Origin: Bacillota bacterium
Lineage (GTDB): Bacteria > Bacillota > Clostridia > Christensenellales > Aristaeellaceae
Direction: 5' to 3'
Assembly (NCBI GenBank): GCA_023435435.1
Contig: JAEYRW010000097.1
Coordinates: 1 to 29,003 of the forward strand
Length of the DNA: 29,003 bases
The notes beneath the pieces were generated by a model that was not told the DNA's origin, did no database searches, and saw only the letters and a program-made list of their open reading frames with translations. Both the position numbers and the translations under genes were made by a program. This document shows, piece by piece, positions 14,690 through 23,694 of the stretch (within the stretch, counting starts at the first letter, position 1; each line of letters opens with the position of its first letter).

Positions 14690-17600
14690 TCTTTGGCGGC
14701 AACTCATCGCGAACGCGGATTCCGCGCTCTCGGAACAGATCCGGCTGGCGCGGGTGCAGATTTCAAAGTCCACGGGCGCGATGGTCATCATTCTGAACGC
14801 GGCGCGCATCCTCACGCGCAAGGAGTTCAAGGTGCTGGAAAAGGCGTTTGCGGGCGCCTTTCCGTCCGTGCGCGTCACACTGGCCCTGCAATATCCCGCC
14901 ATGCGCGAGGCGGTGGAGAAGGACATTAAGGTCGCGACCGGCCTTCTGGCGGAGCTGGTTGCCCACGAAAGCCCGGCGTCCATGCCGTTTCTGGAGTGGG
15001 ATCACGCGGCGTGGAAGCTCGAGGACGGCAAGCTCACCGTGTGTGTTTCTTCCGCCGACGGCGCGGCGTTTTTGAAGAGCCGGAACGTCGACAAGCTGCT
15101 GGAGGAGCTTCTCCTCCGGCTCTTTGGTATTTCCGCGGCCGCCCAGATCAAGGTGACGGGGGAAGACGACAAAAAACTGCGGGAGATCGAGGAGGCGCGC
15201 CGAAAGGAGCTTGACATGCTGGCCGAGGAGGCGAAAAAAGGCGTCTCCGACAAGCCCAGATGTCAAAAACCCTCTGAGGCGGTGTTCGGGCGGACCATCG
15301 CCGACCATCCCATTCCCATGAACGAGCTCGCGGAGGACACGGGCCGCGCGACGGTGAAGGGTGAGGTCTCCGGCCTCGAAATGCGCGACGCCAAGAACGG
15401 CCAGTCGAAGATTGCCACATTCTCCATGACGGACTACAAGGGTTCGGTGAACTGCAAAATTTTTCTGACCGGCGTCAAGAGCCGCGACGACGCGCAGTCG
15501 GTGCAAAAGCAGGCGGACGCGCTCTCGGCGGCGCTCAAGGACGGACTGTGGATCAAGGCGCGGGGCAATTATCGGTACGATGATTTCAAGCGCGAAATGA
15601 TGCTGATGGTTTCTGACATCATGACCGCCCAGAAGCCCGTCCGTGAGGACGTCTACATAAAAAAGCGTGTGGAGCTCCACTGCCATACCCAGATGAGCAG
15701 CATGGACGCATGCGCGTCGGTGACGGACCTGTTCAAGCGCGCCAAGGAATGGGGTCATAAGGCGCTGGCCATCACCGATCACGGCGTGGTGCAGGCGTTC
15801 CCGGACGCATACGGTGCGGCGAGGAAGACGGGGGTCAAGCTCATCCCCGGCTGCGAGGGCTATCTCATCAACGACGCGCCCTCCATCGTGACCGGCGCGG
15901 GGGAGAGAAAGCTGGCGGGCACGGCGTTCGTTGTGCTCGACGTGGAAACCACGGGCCTCAATTCCGCCCGGGACGAGATCATCGAAATCGGCGCGGTGCG
16001 GATCGAGGATGGCGTCGAGGTGGGGGAGTTCTCTCAGCTCATCAATCCGGGCCGCTCTCTGCCGGATAAGATCGTGGAAATCACCGGCATCACCACCGCC
16101 ATGCTGCGCGGCATGCCGTCCGTTCAGGAGGTTATGCCCGAATTCGCCAAATTCATGGACGGCGCGGTGCTCTGCGCCCACAACGCCTCCTTCGATATGG
16201 CGTTCATTTCCCGCGCCCTCGATCGCGTGGGGCTGAAATTCGACGATCCCGTTCTCGATACGCTGGCGCTGGCGCGAAACCTTTATCCCCAGTCGAAGAA
16301 CCACAAGCTGGGCACACTGTGCAAAATGCTCGAAATTTCCCTCACCAACGCGCACCGGGCGGTGCACGATGCCCGGGCAACCTCCCAGATGCTGCTCAAA
16401 TCCCTGGAGACCATGAACGCGCGCCGCCCCGTCATTCGGCTCGCGGACATCAACACGGCATTCGACACAGACGCGGGGAGCGAGGCATTCCACATCATAC
16501 TGCTCGCCAAAAACCAGACGGGTATCACGAACCTCAACCGACTGGTCAGTGAGGGACACCTCAATTTTTTCCACCGCACGCCCCGCATTCCGCGCGGGCT
16601 TATCACGAAGTATCGCGAGGGGTTAATTGTGGGGAGCGCCTGCGAATCGGGCGAGCTTTACCGTGCTTTGGTTGGCGGTGCGGACGACGGCGCGCTGGAA
16701 AAAATCGCGCGGTTCTACGATTATCTGGAAGTGCAGCCCGTCGGCAACAACGAGTTCCTCGTGCGCGACGGCCGGCTTGCCTCCCTGGACGACGTGCGGG
16801 AACTGAATCGGCGGATCGTCGATCTGGGCGACCGGCTGGGCATCCCCGTGGCCGCCACCGGCGACGTGCACTTTCTGGAGCCCACAGACGCCGTCTACCG
16901 CACCATCCTCATGGACACAAAGGGCTTCGCGGACGCGGAGGAGCAGCCGCCGCTCTACTTCAAGTCCACGGACGAGATGATCGATGAGTTTTCCTACCTC
17001 GGATGCGAGACGGCGGAGCGGATCGTGGTGGACGTGCCCAACCAAATCGCGGACATGATCGAGCCTACCGATTTCCACATTCCGCACCCGGACGGCAAAG
17101 AAACGTTTCAGCCCCTTTGGGATGACGCGGCGGACAATCTCAAGGCGCGTACCATGGAGAAGGCCGTCTCACTCTACGGCGATCCGCTGCCCGAAATCGT
17201 CCAAAAGAGAATCGACAAGGAACTGGGCGCCATCATCGGCTACGGCTTCTCAACGCTTTACATGATCGCGGTCAAGCTCGTCCAGAAGTCCCTCGCCGAC
17301 GGCTACATCGTGGGCTCGCGCGGCTCGGTGGGCTCGTCTTTGGTGGCGTATCTCGCGGGCATCACGGAGGTTAACTCCCTGGAGCCCCACTACGTCTGCC
17401 CCAAGTGCAGGCACTCGGAATTTGAGGTGCCCAAGGAGTACACCTGCGGCCTCGACCTGCCGCCCAAAATCTGTCCCGTGTGCGGCGCGCAGATGGACAA
17501 GGACGGGTTCAACATCCCCTTCGAGGTATTCCTTGGCTTCAAGGGCAACAAGGTGCCGGACATCGACCTCAACTTTTCAGGCGAATACCAGGGCACGGCC

Positions 17601-19001
17601 CACGCCTACGTCAAGGAGCTCTTCGGCGCGGAAAACGTGTTCCGGGCGGGCACCATCGGCACCATCGCCGAAAAAACCGCCTACGGCTACGTGATGAAGT
17701 ACGCGGAGGCCCACGAAAAGGCGTTCACGAACGCGGAGAAGGAGCGCCTCGCCCGCGGCATCACGGGCGTCAAGCGCACCACCGGCCAGCATCCGGCGGG
17801 CATGGTGGTTTTGCCCAAGGACTACGAAATTTATCAGTTTACCGCCATTCAGCACCCGGCGGACGACCAGTCCAGCGACCAGATCACCACCCACTTCGAC
17901 TTCGGCTCCATGCACGACATCCTCGTGAAGCTCGACATCCTCGGCCACGACGATCCGACGATGCTGCGAAAGCTTCAGGACATCACGGGCATCGCGCCCC
18001 AGGATGTGCCGCTGCACGACGCGGAAATCTTCGCGCAGATCATCTCGCTGTTCTCGTCGCCCAAGGCGCTGGGGCTCACAGAGGAACAGCTGGGCGCGCC
18101 CACGGGCACGCTGGGGATTCCGGAATTCGGCACGCGCTTCGTGCGCGGCATGCTGGTGGACACGCGGCCCTCCTCCATGGAGGAACTCATCCGCATTTCA
18201 GGCCTTTCCCACGGAACGGATGTATGGCTGGGAAACACCCAGGACCTCGTCAAGCGCGGCGTGCCCCTCAAGGAGTGCTTCTGTACCCGCGACGACATCA
18301 TGAACGCGCTCATTGCCCGGGGCGTCGAGAGCGAGATGTCGTTCAAGATCATGGAGGACGTCCGCAAGGGCAAGGGCCTGAAGCCGGAGATGGAAAAGGC
18401 CATCGCCGAGGCGGACACCCCCGACTGGTACATCGACAGCTGCAAGAAGATCAAGTATATGTTCCCCAAGGCGCACGCCGTGGCCTACGTGACCATGGCG
18501 CTCCGGATCGCCTACTTCAAGATTTATAAGCCCCTTGCCTACTACGCCTGCTACCTCATGCGCAACGCGGAATCCTTCGACGGCGCGCAGATGGCGACGG
18601 ACGATGTGGACGCGCTGCGCGCCCAGATGGAGGAGATCAGCGAACTCGAAAAAAACGAGCGCGAGCGCAAGGACGGCCAGTACACGGTTCTGGAAATTCT
18701 GGTGGAGATGAATTTGCGGGGCATCCGGCTGTTGCCGGTTGACATCTACAAGTCTCGGGCGGGCTCGTTTGAGATCGAGGACGGCGCCATCCGGCCGCCC
18801 ATTTCGTCGCTGCCCGGCATTGGGCTGGGCGCGGCCGAGGCGTTTGTCAAGGCGCGGGAGGCGGGGCCGTTCATTTCCCAGGAGGACATGATCATGCGCA
18901 AGGTTGCCAAGTCCACCGTCGAGCAGCTCCGGCAGGCGGGCGCGCTGGGGGACTTGCCCGCAACGAGTCAGGTAACACTGTTCGACTTCGGAATGAATTA
19001 G
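14682..19001 (+). CDS. polC: DNA polymerase III alpha subunit, Gram-positive PolC type
   Basis: This is the replicative polymerase with built-in proofreading, 1439 residues, the normal PolC length. In order it has an N-terminal domain (about 1-210), an OB-fold (about 225-320), PHP part 1 starting at V-E-L-H-C-H-T (about 330), and the DEDDh exonuclease from L-D-V-E-T-T-G-L (about 417) through H-N-A-S-F-D and H-D-A-R-A-T. PHP part 2 follows, then palm and fingers with the four-cysteine zinc motif (C-P-K-C near 906, then C-P-V-C) and the catalytic P-D-I-D-L-N-F-S. A helix-hairpin-helix (L-P-G-I-G) lies near 1376. The ATG lies inside ispG with a weak site, so translation is probably coupled. Confidence 0.97.
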   Translation: MSDLWRQLIANADSALSEQIRLARVQISKSTGAMVIILNAARILTRKEFKVLEKAFAGAFPSVRVTLALQYPAMREAVEKDIKVATGLLAELVAHESPASMPFLEWDHAAWKLEDGKLTVCVSSADGAAFLKSRNVDKLLEELLLRLFGISAAAQIKVTGEDDKKLREIEEARRKELDMLAEEAKKGVSDKPRCQKPSEAVFGRTIADHPIPMNELAEDTGRATVKGEVSGLEMRDAKNGQSKIATFSMTDYKGSVNCKIFLTGVKSRDDAQSVQKQADALSAALKDGLWIKARGNYRYDDFKREMMLMVSDIMTAQKPVREDVYIKKRVELHCHTQMSSMDACASVTDLFKRAKEWGHKALAITDHGVVQAFPDAYGAARKTGVKLIPGCEGYLINDAPSIVTGAGERKLAGTAFVVLDVETTGLNSARDEIIEIGAVRIEDGVEVGEFSQLINPGRSLPDKIVEITGITTAMLRGMPSVQEVMPEFAKFMDGAVLCAHNASFDMAFISRALDRVGLKFDDPVLDTLALARNLYPQSKNHKLGTLCKMLEISLTNAHRAVHDARATSQMLLKSLETMNARRPVIRLADINTAFDTDAGSEAFHIILLAKNQTGITNLNRLVSEGHLNFFHRTPRIPRGLITKYREGLIVGSACESGELYRALVGGADDGALEKIARFYDYLEVQPVGNNEFLVRDGRLASLDDVRELNRRIVDLGDRLGIPVAATGDVHFLEPTDAVYRTILMDTKGFADAEEQPPLYFKSTDEMIDEFSYLGCETAERIVVDVPNQIADMIEPTDFHIPHPDGKETFQPLWDDAADNLKARTMEKAVSLYGDPLPEIVQKRIDKELGAIIGYGFSTLYMIAVKLVQKSLADGYIVGSRGSVGSSLVAYLAGITEVNSLEPHYVCPKCRHSEFEVPKEYTCGLDLPPKICPVCGAQMDKDGFNIPFEVFLGFKGNKVPDIDLNFSGEYQGTAHAYVKELFGAENVFRAGTIGTIAEKTAYGYVMKYAEAHEKAFTNAEKERLARGITGVKRTTGQHPAGMVVLPKDYEIYQFTAIQHPADDQSSDQITTHFDFGSMHDILVKLDILGHDDPTMLRKLQDITGIAPQDVPLHDAEIFAQIISLFSSPKALGLTEEQLGAPTGTLGIPEFGTRFVRGMLVDTRPSSMEELIRISGLSHGTDVWLGNTQDLVKRGVPLKECFCTRDDIMNALIARGVESEMSFKIMEDVRKGKGLKPEMEKAIAEADTPDWYIDSCKKIKYMFPKAHAVAYVTMALRIAYFKIYKPLAYYACYLMRNAESFDGAQMATDDVDALRAQMEEISELEKNERERKDGQYTVLEILVEMNLRGIRLLPVDIYKSRAGSFEIEDGAIRPPISSLPGIGLGAAEAFVKAREAGPFISQEDMIMRKVAKSTVEQLRQAGALGDLPATSQVTLFDFGMN

Positions 19002-19015
19002 AGGAGGATGCAGCT

Positions 19016-19885
19016 ATGAAAATCGCGTTCATCGGCGTGGGCGTCATGGGAAGTCCCATGGTCGCGAATCTCTTGAAAAACGGACACCAGGTCAATGTGT
19101 ATTCCCGGACACAAGCCAAGTGCGACGGCGTCGTCGCCCTGGGCGCGGTCTGGATGGGTTCAATCGCGGACTGTGTCCGTGATTGCGAACGCGTCATCAC
19201 CATGGTCGGTCTTCCCAAGGACGTGGAAGAGATCTATTTCGGCCAGTACGGCATCATTGAAAACGCCGACGAGGGGGCGCGCCTCATCGACATGACGACA
19301 TCCAGCCCCAAGCTTGCCCGGCGCATCTACGCGGCCGCCAAGGAGCGCGGCCTTTCCGCGCTGGACGCACCCGTCTCCGGCGGTGACGTGGGCGCGAAGA
19401 ACGGCACGCTTGCCATCATGGTGGGCGGAGACGAAGGCGCGTTTAACGCCTGCATGCCGCTCTTTGAATGTCTGGGCAAAAACATCCGCTATGAGGGTGA
19501 ATCCGGCATGGGCCAGCACACCAAGATGGCAAACCAGATCGCCATCGCGGGTACCCTCGCGGGCGTTGCCGAGGCGGTTGCCTACGCCGAGGCGGCGGGC
19601 CTCGACCGGCAGAAGATGCTCGACACCATTTCCACCGGCGCGGCGGGCTCATGGCAGCTCACGAACAACGCGCCGAAGATGCTCGCAAACGACTTCGCGC
19701 CCGGCTTTTACATCAAGCACTTCATCAAGGACATGAAGCTCGCCGACGAGGAGGCGCTCGATCGCGGCCATGCGCTGCCGGTTCTGGAGCATGTTTTGGA
19801 GGAGTTTGAGGCCCTTTCCCAGACGGGCCACGACGACGAGGGCACCCAGGCGCTCATCCGCGCGTACAGGGAGGATGAAGTATGA
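19016..19885 (+). CDS. NAD(P)-dependent 3-hydroxyisobutyrate dehydrogenase-family reductase (GarR-like)
   Basis: This 289-residue protein has the Rossmann motif F-I-G-V-G-V-M-G-S-P-M (5-15), the substrate-binding D-A-P-V-S-G-G (117-123) and the catalytic lysine K170 in G-x-G-Q-H-T-K-M-A-N-Q. All are hallmarks of beta-hydroxyacid dehydrogenases such as tartronate semialdehyde reductase (GarR) and 3-hydroxyisobutyrate dehydrogenase. The exact substrate is not readable. The gene starts 14 bases after polC with GAGGAGG and overlaps the galactonate dehydratase start by four bases. A sugar-acid role is therefore likely. Confidence 0.88.
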   Translation: MKIAFIGVGVMGSPMVANLLKNGHQVNVYSRTQAKCDGVVALGAVWMGSIADCVRDCERVITMVGLPKDVEEIYFGQYGIIENADEGARLIDMTTSSPKLARRIYAAAKERGLSALDAPVSGGDVGAKNGTLAIMVGGDEGAFNACMPLFECLGKNIRYEGESGMGQHTKMANQIAIAGTLAGVAEAVAYAEAAGLDRQKMLDTISTGAAGSWQLTNNAPKMLANDFAPGFYIKHFIKDMKLADEEALDRGHALPVLEHVLEEFEALSQTGHDDEGTQALIRAYREDEV

Positions 19886-21030
19886 AAATCAAATCCCTTG
19901 AACTGTTCAAGGTCCCGCCGCGCTGGCTGTTTCTCAAGCTCACCACCGAATCGGGTGTGGTGGGTTGGGGCGAGCCTGTGGTGGAAGGCCGCGCGGACTC
20001 GGTGGCGGCGTGCGTCAATGAAATGAAGTCCGCCATCCTGGGCAAGTCCTGCGAGGACATCGAGGACATGTTCCAGACCCTCTACCGGGCGGGCTTTTAT
20101 CGCGGCGGCCCGGTGCTCACAAGCGCCATTTCCGGCGTCGAGCAGGCCATGTGGGATGCCAAGGGCAAGTACCACGGCATGCCCGTCTGGCAGATGCTGG
20201 GCGGAAAGGTGCGCGACCGGATTCAGGTTTACCGCTGGATTGGCGGCGATCATCCCCGGGACACCGCGGCGGCGGCGCGGGAGGCCCTCGAACAGGGCTA
20301 TTCCGCCGTCAAGATGAATGCCACGGACGAGCTCAAGTGGATCGATTCGTTCGACAAGCTTGACGCCGCGGTGGAGCGCGTGGCCGCCATTCGGGACGCC
20401 GTAGGCAAAAAACTATCCGTGGCCATGGACTTTCACGGCCGCGTGCACAAGACGATGGCCAAGGTCTTGATGCACAGGCTCGAACCATATGACCTCATGT
20501 TCGTGGAGGAACCGGTGCTCACCGAAAACGAGGATGCTTTTCTGGAGCTCGCCCGCGCAACCCACATCCCCATCGCCACCGGCGAGCGGAATTACACCCG
20601 CTGGGGCTTCAAGCACATGCTGGCGCGCGGGGGCGTGGACATTCTGCAGCCGGATGTGAGCCATTGCGGCGGCATCCTGGAAACGCGTAAGATCGCCGCC
20701 ATGGCGGAGGCCTATGACGTCGCGCTAGCGCCCCACTGCCCGTTGGGGCCGATCGCGCTGGCATCGTGCCTGCAGGTGGATTTCACCGCGCCCAACGCAT
20801 TCATTCAGGAACAGAGCCTGAACATCCATTACAACAAGGGTTACGACCTCTTGAAATACCTCAAGGATCCGGACGTGTTCGTCTACAAAGACGGCCACGT
20901 CGACCTGCTCCAAAAGCCGGGTTTGGGCATCGAGATCGACGAGGATTACGTGCGCAAAATGGCGGCGGAGGGCCACGACTGGCACAATCCCATCTGGCGC
21001 GATGCCGACGGGGCGGTGGCGGAATGGTAG
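19882..21030 (+). CDS. dgoD: D-galactonate dehydratase
   Basis: DgoD converts D-galactonate to 2-keto-3-deoxy-D-galactonate in the DeLey-Doudoroff pathway. The protein is 382 residues, the same length as E. coli DgoD as I recall it. The enolase-superfamily residues fall at the expected positions: D183 and H185 (A-M-D-F-H-G), E209 (V-E-E-P), E235 (T-G-E-R), H285 (A-P-H-C-P-L-G-P) and E310 (Q-E-Q-S). The ending (W-R-D-A-D-G-A-V-A-E-W) also fits. Related mandelate-racemase-group enzymes acting on other sugar acids are the main alternative. The ATG overlaps the previous stop, with GGGAGG upstream. No kinase or aldolase for the product is in the window. Confidence 0.92.
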   Translation: MKIKSLELFKVPPRWLFLKLTTESGVVGWGEPVVEGRADSVAACVNEMKSAILGKSCEDIEDMFQTLYRAGFYRGGPVLTSAISGVEQAMWDAKGKYHGMPVWQMLGGKVRDRIQVYRWIGGDHPRDTAAAAREALEQGYSAVKMNATDELKWIDSFDKLDAAVERVAAIRDAVGKKLSVAMDFHGRVHKTMAKVLMHRLEPYDLMFVEEPVLTENEDAFLELARATHIPIATGERNYTRWGFKHMLARGGVDILQPDVSHCGGILETRKIAAMAEAYDVALAPHCPLGPIALASCLQVDFTAPNAFIQEQSLNIHYNKGYDLLKYLKDPDVFVYKDGHVDLLQKPGLGIEIDEDYVRKMAAEGHDWHNPIWRDADGAVAEW

Positions 21031-21701
21031 AATTTTTGGGGAAAAAGCCGCTCCTCCACGTGATGATGACAGAATCCCTCCGCCGGGGAAACGCCGATGT
21101 GCTCTTCGATCGCCCGGACGGCGTCATGCTCTACGACCGCAGGGCCAAGTCGTACATGCTCGCGGCGGCAACGGAGACGGCGGCGGAACAGATGGTTTCG
21201 AAAATTGAAAATCCCACGCTCCTGGTCGCCCACGACCCCTTCTCCCGCAGACTCCTCGCCGAGCGGTTCTCCTTCCCGGAAATCCTCGGCGTGGTGCAGG
21301 CGGCGTATCTGAAAAAAGAAATCGACGTCCCCGCCGCCGACATCCGTCCCCTGGACGTTTCCCATCACGCCTTCGTGCGCGCCCATTATTCCAGCGTGGA
21401 CGAGGACAGCTACATCGAGGAGCGGCTCCGGGAAGGCGAGATGTACGGCGTCTATCAGGACGGCCACCTCGCGGGCTTCATGGGCACCCACGCCGAGGGC
21501 AGCCTCGGCCTCTTGGAAATCCTGCCCGCATACCGGCGGCGCGGCTTGGGCGAGGCGCTGGAGCGGCACGTGACCCGCGTCCACCTCTCCCGAGGCTGGA
21601 CGCCCTTCGCGCAGATCGAGGATGGCAACCTGGCCTCCAAGGCCCTCCACAGAAAGCTTGGCTTCGAGATTTCGGACGAATGCATCTACTGGTTCATGTG
21701 A
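21024..21701 (+). CDS. GNAT-family N-acetyltransferase-like protein with unassigned N-terminal half
   Basis: This 225-residue protein has two parts. The C-terminal half (about 110-225) is a GNAT/FR47-like fold: G-V-Y-Q-D-G-H-L-A-G-F-M-G, then the acetyl-CoA loop L-P-A-Y-R-R-R-G-L-G-E-A-L and the final N-L-A-S-K-A-L-H-R-K-L-G-F. The N-terminal half contains no motif I recognise. The acceptor is unknown. The ATG at 21024 lies inside the end of dgoD (7-bp overlap); an in-frame start further upstream would read deep through dgoD and is rejected. It is tightly packed in the sugar-acid section of the operon. Confidence 0.82.
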   Translation: MVEFLGKKPLLHVMMTESLRRGNADVLFDRPDGVMLYDRRAKSYMLAAATETAAEQMVSKIENPTLLVAHDPFSRRLLAERFSFPEILGVVQAAYLKKEIDVPAADIRPLDVSHHAFVRAHYSSVDEDSYIEERLREGEMYGVYQDGHLAGFMGTHAEGSLGLLEILPAYRRRGLGEALERHVTRVHLSRGWTPFAQIEDGNLASKALHRKLGFEISDECIYWFM

Positions 21702-21710
21702 GGTAAGCAT

Positions 21711-23459
21711 ATGGATTTTGAAACGGTGCTCCACAATTTCGACCTCTGCGTCGTCGGCGGCGGGCTCGCGGGGCTGTGCGGCGCGGTGGCCGCGGCGCGC
21801 CACGGGGCGAAGGTGGCCCTCATGCAGGACAGGCCCATGCTGGGCGGCAACGCCTCCAGCGAGATTCGCATGTGGGTGTGCGGCGCTCACGGCGACGACA
21901 TGCGCGAAACGGGCATCCTCGAGGAGATCATGCTGGAAAACCTCTACCGCAACCCGGACATGAACTACTCCGTCTGGGACGGAATCCTCTACGAAACCGC
22001 CAAGAACGAGGATAACCTGACGCTGATCCTCAACTGCGCCTGCGAGGCGTGCGAGATGGAGGGGGAGAGGATCGCCTCCGTCACGGGCTATCAGACCACC
22101 ACCCAGAAGCGCCACAAGGTGCGCGCCAAGATCTTCGCCGATTGCTCCGGCGACAGCGTGCTCGCCCCGCTCTCGGGCGCGCAGTTTCGCGTGGGCCGGG
22201 AGGCGCGGGGGGAGTACGGCGAATCCATCGCCCCCGAAACCGCGGATAAGAAGACCATGGGCATGAGCCTCCTCATCCAGGCGCGGGAATTTCCGACGCC
22301 CAGCGCGTTCATCCCGCCCGCGTGGGCGAACAAGTACACCAGGGAGACCCTCAATCACCGCGTCCCCGACCTCGCCAACCCCTACGAAAACTTCTGGTAT
22401 CTGGAGCTGGGCGGCACCCGGGACACCATCGGGGACACCGAGGAGATCCGCGACGAACTCCTCAAATGCGCCTACGGCGTCTGGGACTACGTGAAAAACG
22501 CCCCCGAAAACAGGGAAAAGAACAAAAACTGGCGCCTCGACTGGATGGGCATGCTGCCCGGCAAGCGCGAAAGCAGGCGCTATGTGGGCGATCACGTCAT
22601 GACCCAGAACGACGTGCGCGCGGGCGGTCATTTCGACGACGTGATTGCCTACGGCGGCTGGACCATGGACGACCACGACCCCCGTGGCTTCGAATCCCCC
22701 GGCGCGCCCACCATCTTCCATCCCGCGCCGTCGCCCTACGGCATCCCGTACCGCTGCCTGTATTCGAAGAACATCGAAAACCTCATGTTCGCGGGCCGCA
22801 ACATATCTGTGACCCACGCGGCCATGAGCTCGTCCCGGGTGATGGCGACCTGCGCGATTCTCGGCCAGGCCATGGGCGCGGCGGCGGCCATCGCCGTGCG
22901 CGAAAAGACATCCCCGCGCGGCGTCTACGAAAATCACCTTTCGGAACTGCGGGAAACGCTCATGGATGACGACTGCTATCTGCCCTTTGCGCGGCGGACG
23001 GTTTCGTCCCTCGCGCGGGAAGCGCGGCTCGACCCGGCGCTGGAAAGTCTGCGCGACGGTTTCGACAGGCCCGCGGACGGCAGTCGCCAGGGCGCGACCC
23101 TGCTTCCGGGCGAGGGGGCCCAGTATTTGTTTGACGCACCGCTATTTGTGGAAACCGCGCGGATCGTGTTCGACAGCGATTTGAACCGCCAACTCATGGG
23201 GATTCTCCCGCAGCGGAACATGCCCGCCAATCGCCCGCTGGGCATGCCCGAGGCGCGCATGCCGGAGACGCTTGTGCGGGCGTACCGCCTCGAGGCGACC
23301 CTCGAGAGCGGCGAGATCATCGTCATTGCCGAGGAAGAAAATAACCGCCGGCGCATGCGGCGGCACGAGGTAGGGAAGCGCGTGACGTCCCTGCGCCTGA
23401 TTCCTCTTGAGACATGGGGCGCGGCGCGTTGTCATCTGTTTTCGTTCGACGTCAGGTAA
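21711..23459 (+). CDS. FAD-dependent oxidoreductase (FAD_oxidored family)
   Basis: This 582-residue protein opens with an FAD-binding Rossmann motif V-V-G-G-G-L-A-G (14-21). The R-P-M-L-G-G-N-A-S-S-E-I-R (41-53) segment is typical of the FAD_oxidored family, often found beside bacterial carbohydrate genes. Late in the flavin domain are L-M-F-A-G-R-N-I-S-V-T-H-A-A and R-V-M-A-T-C-A. The last 140 or so residues form a separate, unassigned part. The substrate is unknown. No signal peptide is seen, so it is probably cytosolic. A GAGG site precedes the ATG, nine bases after the GNAT stop. It is the last gene before the terminator at 23653. Confidence 0.87.
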   Translation: MDFETVLHNFDLCVVGGGLAGLCGAVAAARHGAKVALMQDRPMLGGNASSEIRMWVCGAHGDDMRETGILEEIMLENLYRNPDMNYSVWDGILYETAKNEDNLTLILNCACEACEMEGERIASVTGYQTTTQKRHKVRAKIFADCSGDSVLAPLSGAQFRVGREARGEYGESIAPETADKKTMGMSLLIQAREFPTPSAFIPPAWANKYTRETLNHRVPDLANPYENFWYLELGGTRDTIGDTEEIRDELLKCAYGVWDYVKNAPENREKNKNWRLDWMGMLPGKRESRRYVGDHVMTQNDVRAGGHFDDVIAYGGWTMDDHDPRGFESPGAPTIFHPAPSPYGIPYRCLYSKNIENLMFAGRNISVTHAAMSSSRVMATCAILGQAMGAAAAIAVREKTSPRGVYENHLSELRETLMDDDCYLPFARRTVSSLAREARLDPALESLRDGFDRPADGSRQGATLLPGEGAQYLFDAPLFVETARIVFDSDLNRQLMGILPQRNMPANRPLGMPEARMPETLVRAYRLEATLESGEIIVIAEEENNRRRMRRHEVGKRVTSLRLIPLETWGAARCHLFSFDVR

Positions 23460-23652
23460 TCACATTCGCAGAACGCATTTGCGGCGGAGACCCCGCAATG
23501 CCTGTCGTCGCGTTGCGGTGGGGAGGAGGTTCCCGAATTCAGCCAATCCCGACACCGAACGGCGTTGTCAAGCAAGGGTCGAAAAATGATACGGAAGCAT
23601 TTATGCCGACGCTTGGAAAGCGTTGACGCGGACGCCGAGGTAGTTTGAAGGG
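23460..23652. other. Short non-coding gap with two small hairpins
   Basis: No convincing gene lies here. Two weak inverted repeats are visible. One pairs CCGCAA (23493-23498) with TTGCGG (23513-23518) and extends to flanking C and G runs. The other pairs ACGCTT (23609-23614) with AAGCGT (23618-23623). The stretch lies between the end of the long operon and its terminator, so it is probably the 3' untranslated region. Confidence 0.4.
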
Positions 23653-23692
23653 CAAAAGGAAAGACGCGAGGCTCGGCCCCGCGTCCCTTTTT
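23653..23692. terminator. Intrinsic terminator between converging operons
   Basis: A GC-rich stem (23663-23672 with 23676-23685, one mismatch, three-base loop) is followed by CCTTTTTGTTT on the plus strand. On the minus strand it is followed by TTTCCTTTTG. It can end both the long plus-strand operon and the minus-strand operon whose last stop is at 23695. Confidence 0.8.
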
Positions 23693-23694
23693 GT

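Noticed and set aside
14763..16574. A 603-codon open frame on the minus strand opposite polC
   Set aside because: It lies wholly opposite a clear PolC reading frame, has no recognisable domains and a composition rich in Arg/His/Gly. This is typical of antisense frames in GC-rich DNA.
20946..22937. A 663-codon open frame on the minus strand opposite dgoD, the GNAT gene and the FAD oxidoreductase gene
   Set aside because: It covers parts of three well-supported genes, shows no motif and has no ribosome-binding site or promoter.
23460..23652. A structured small RNA or tRNA in the gap after the long operon
   Set aside because: The two hairpins are short and scattered, there is no tRNA-like arm pattern, and no promoter was seen. 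It is more likely a 3' untranslated region.
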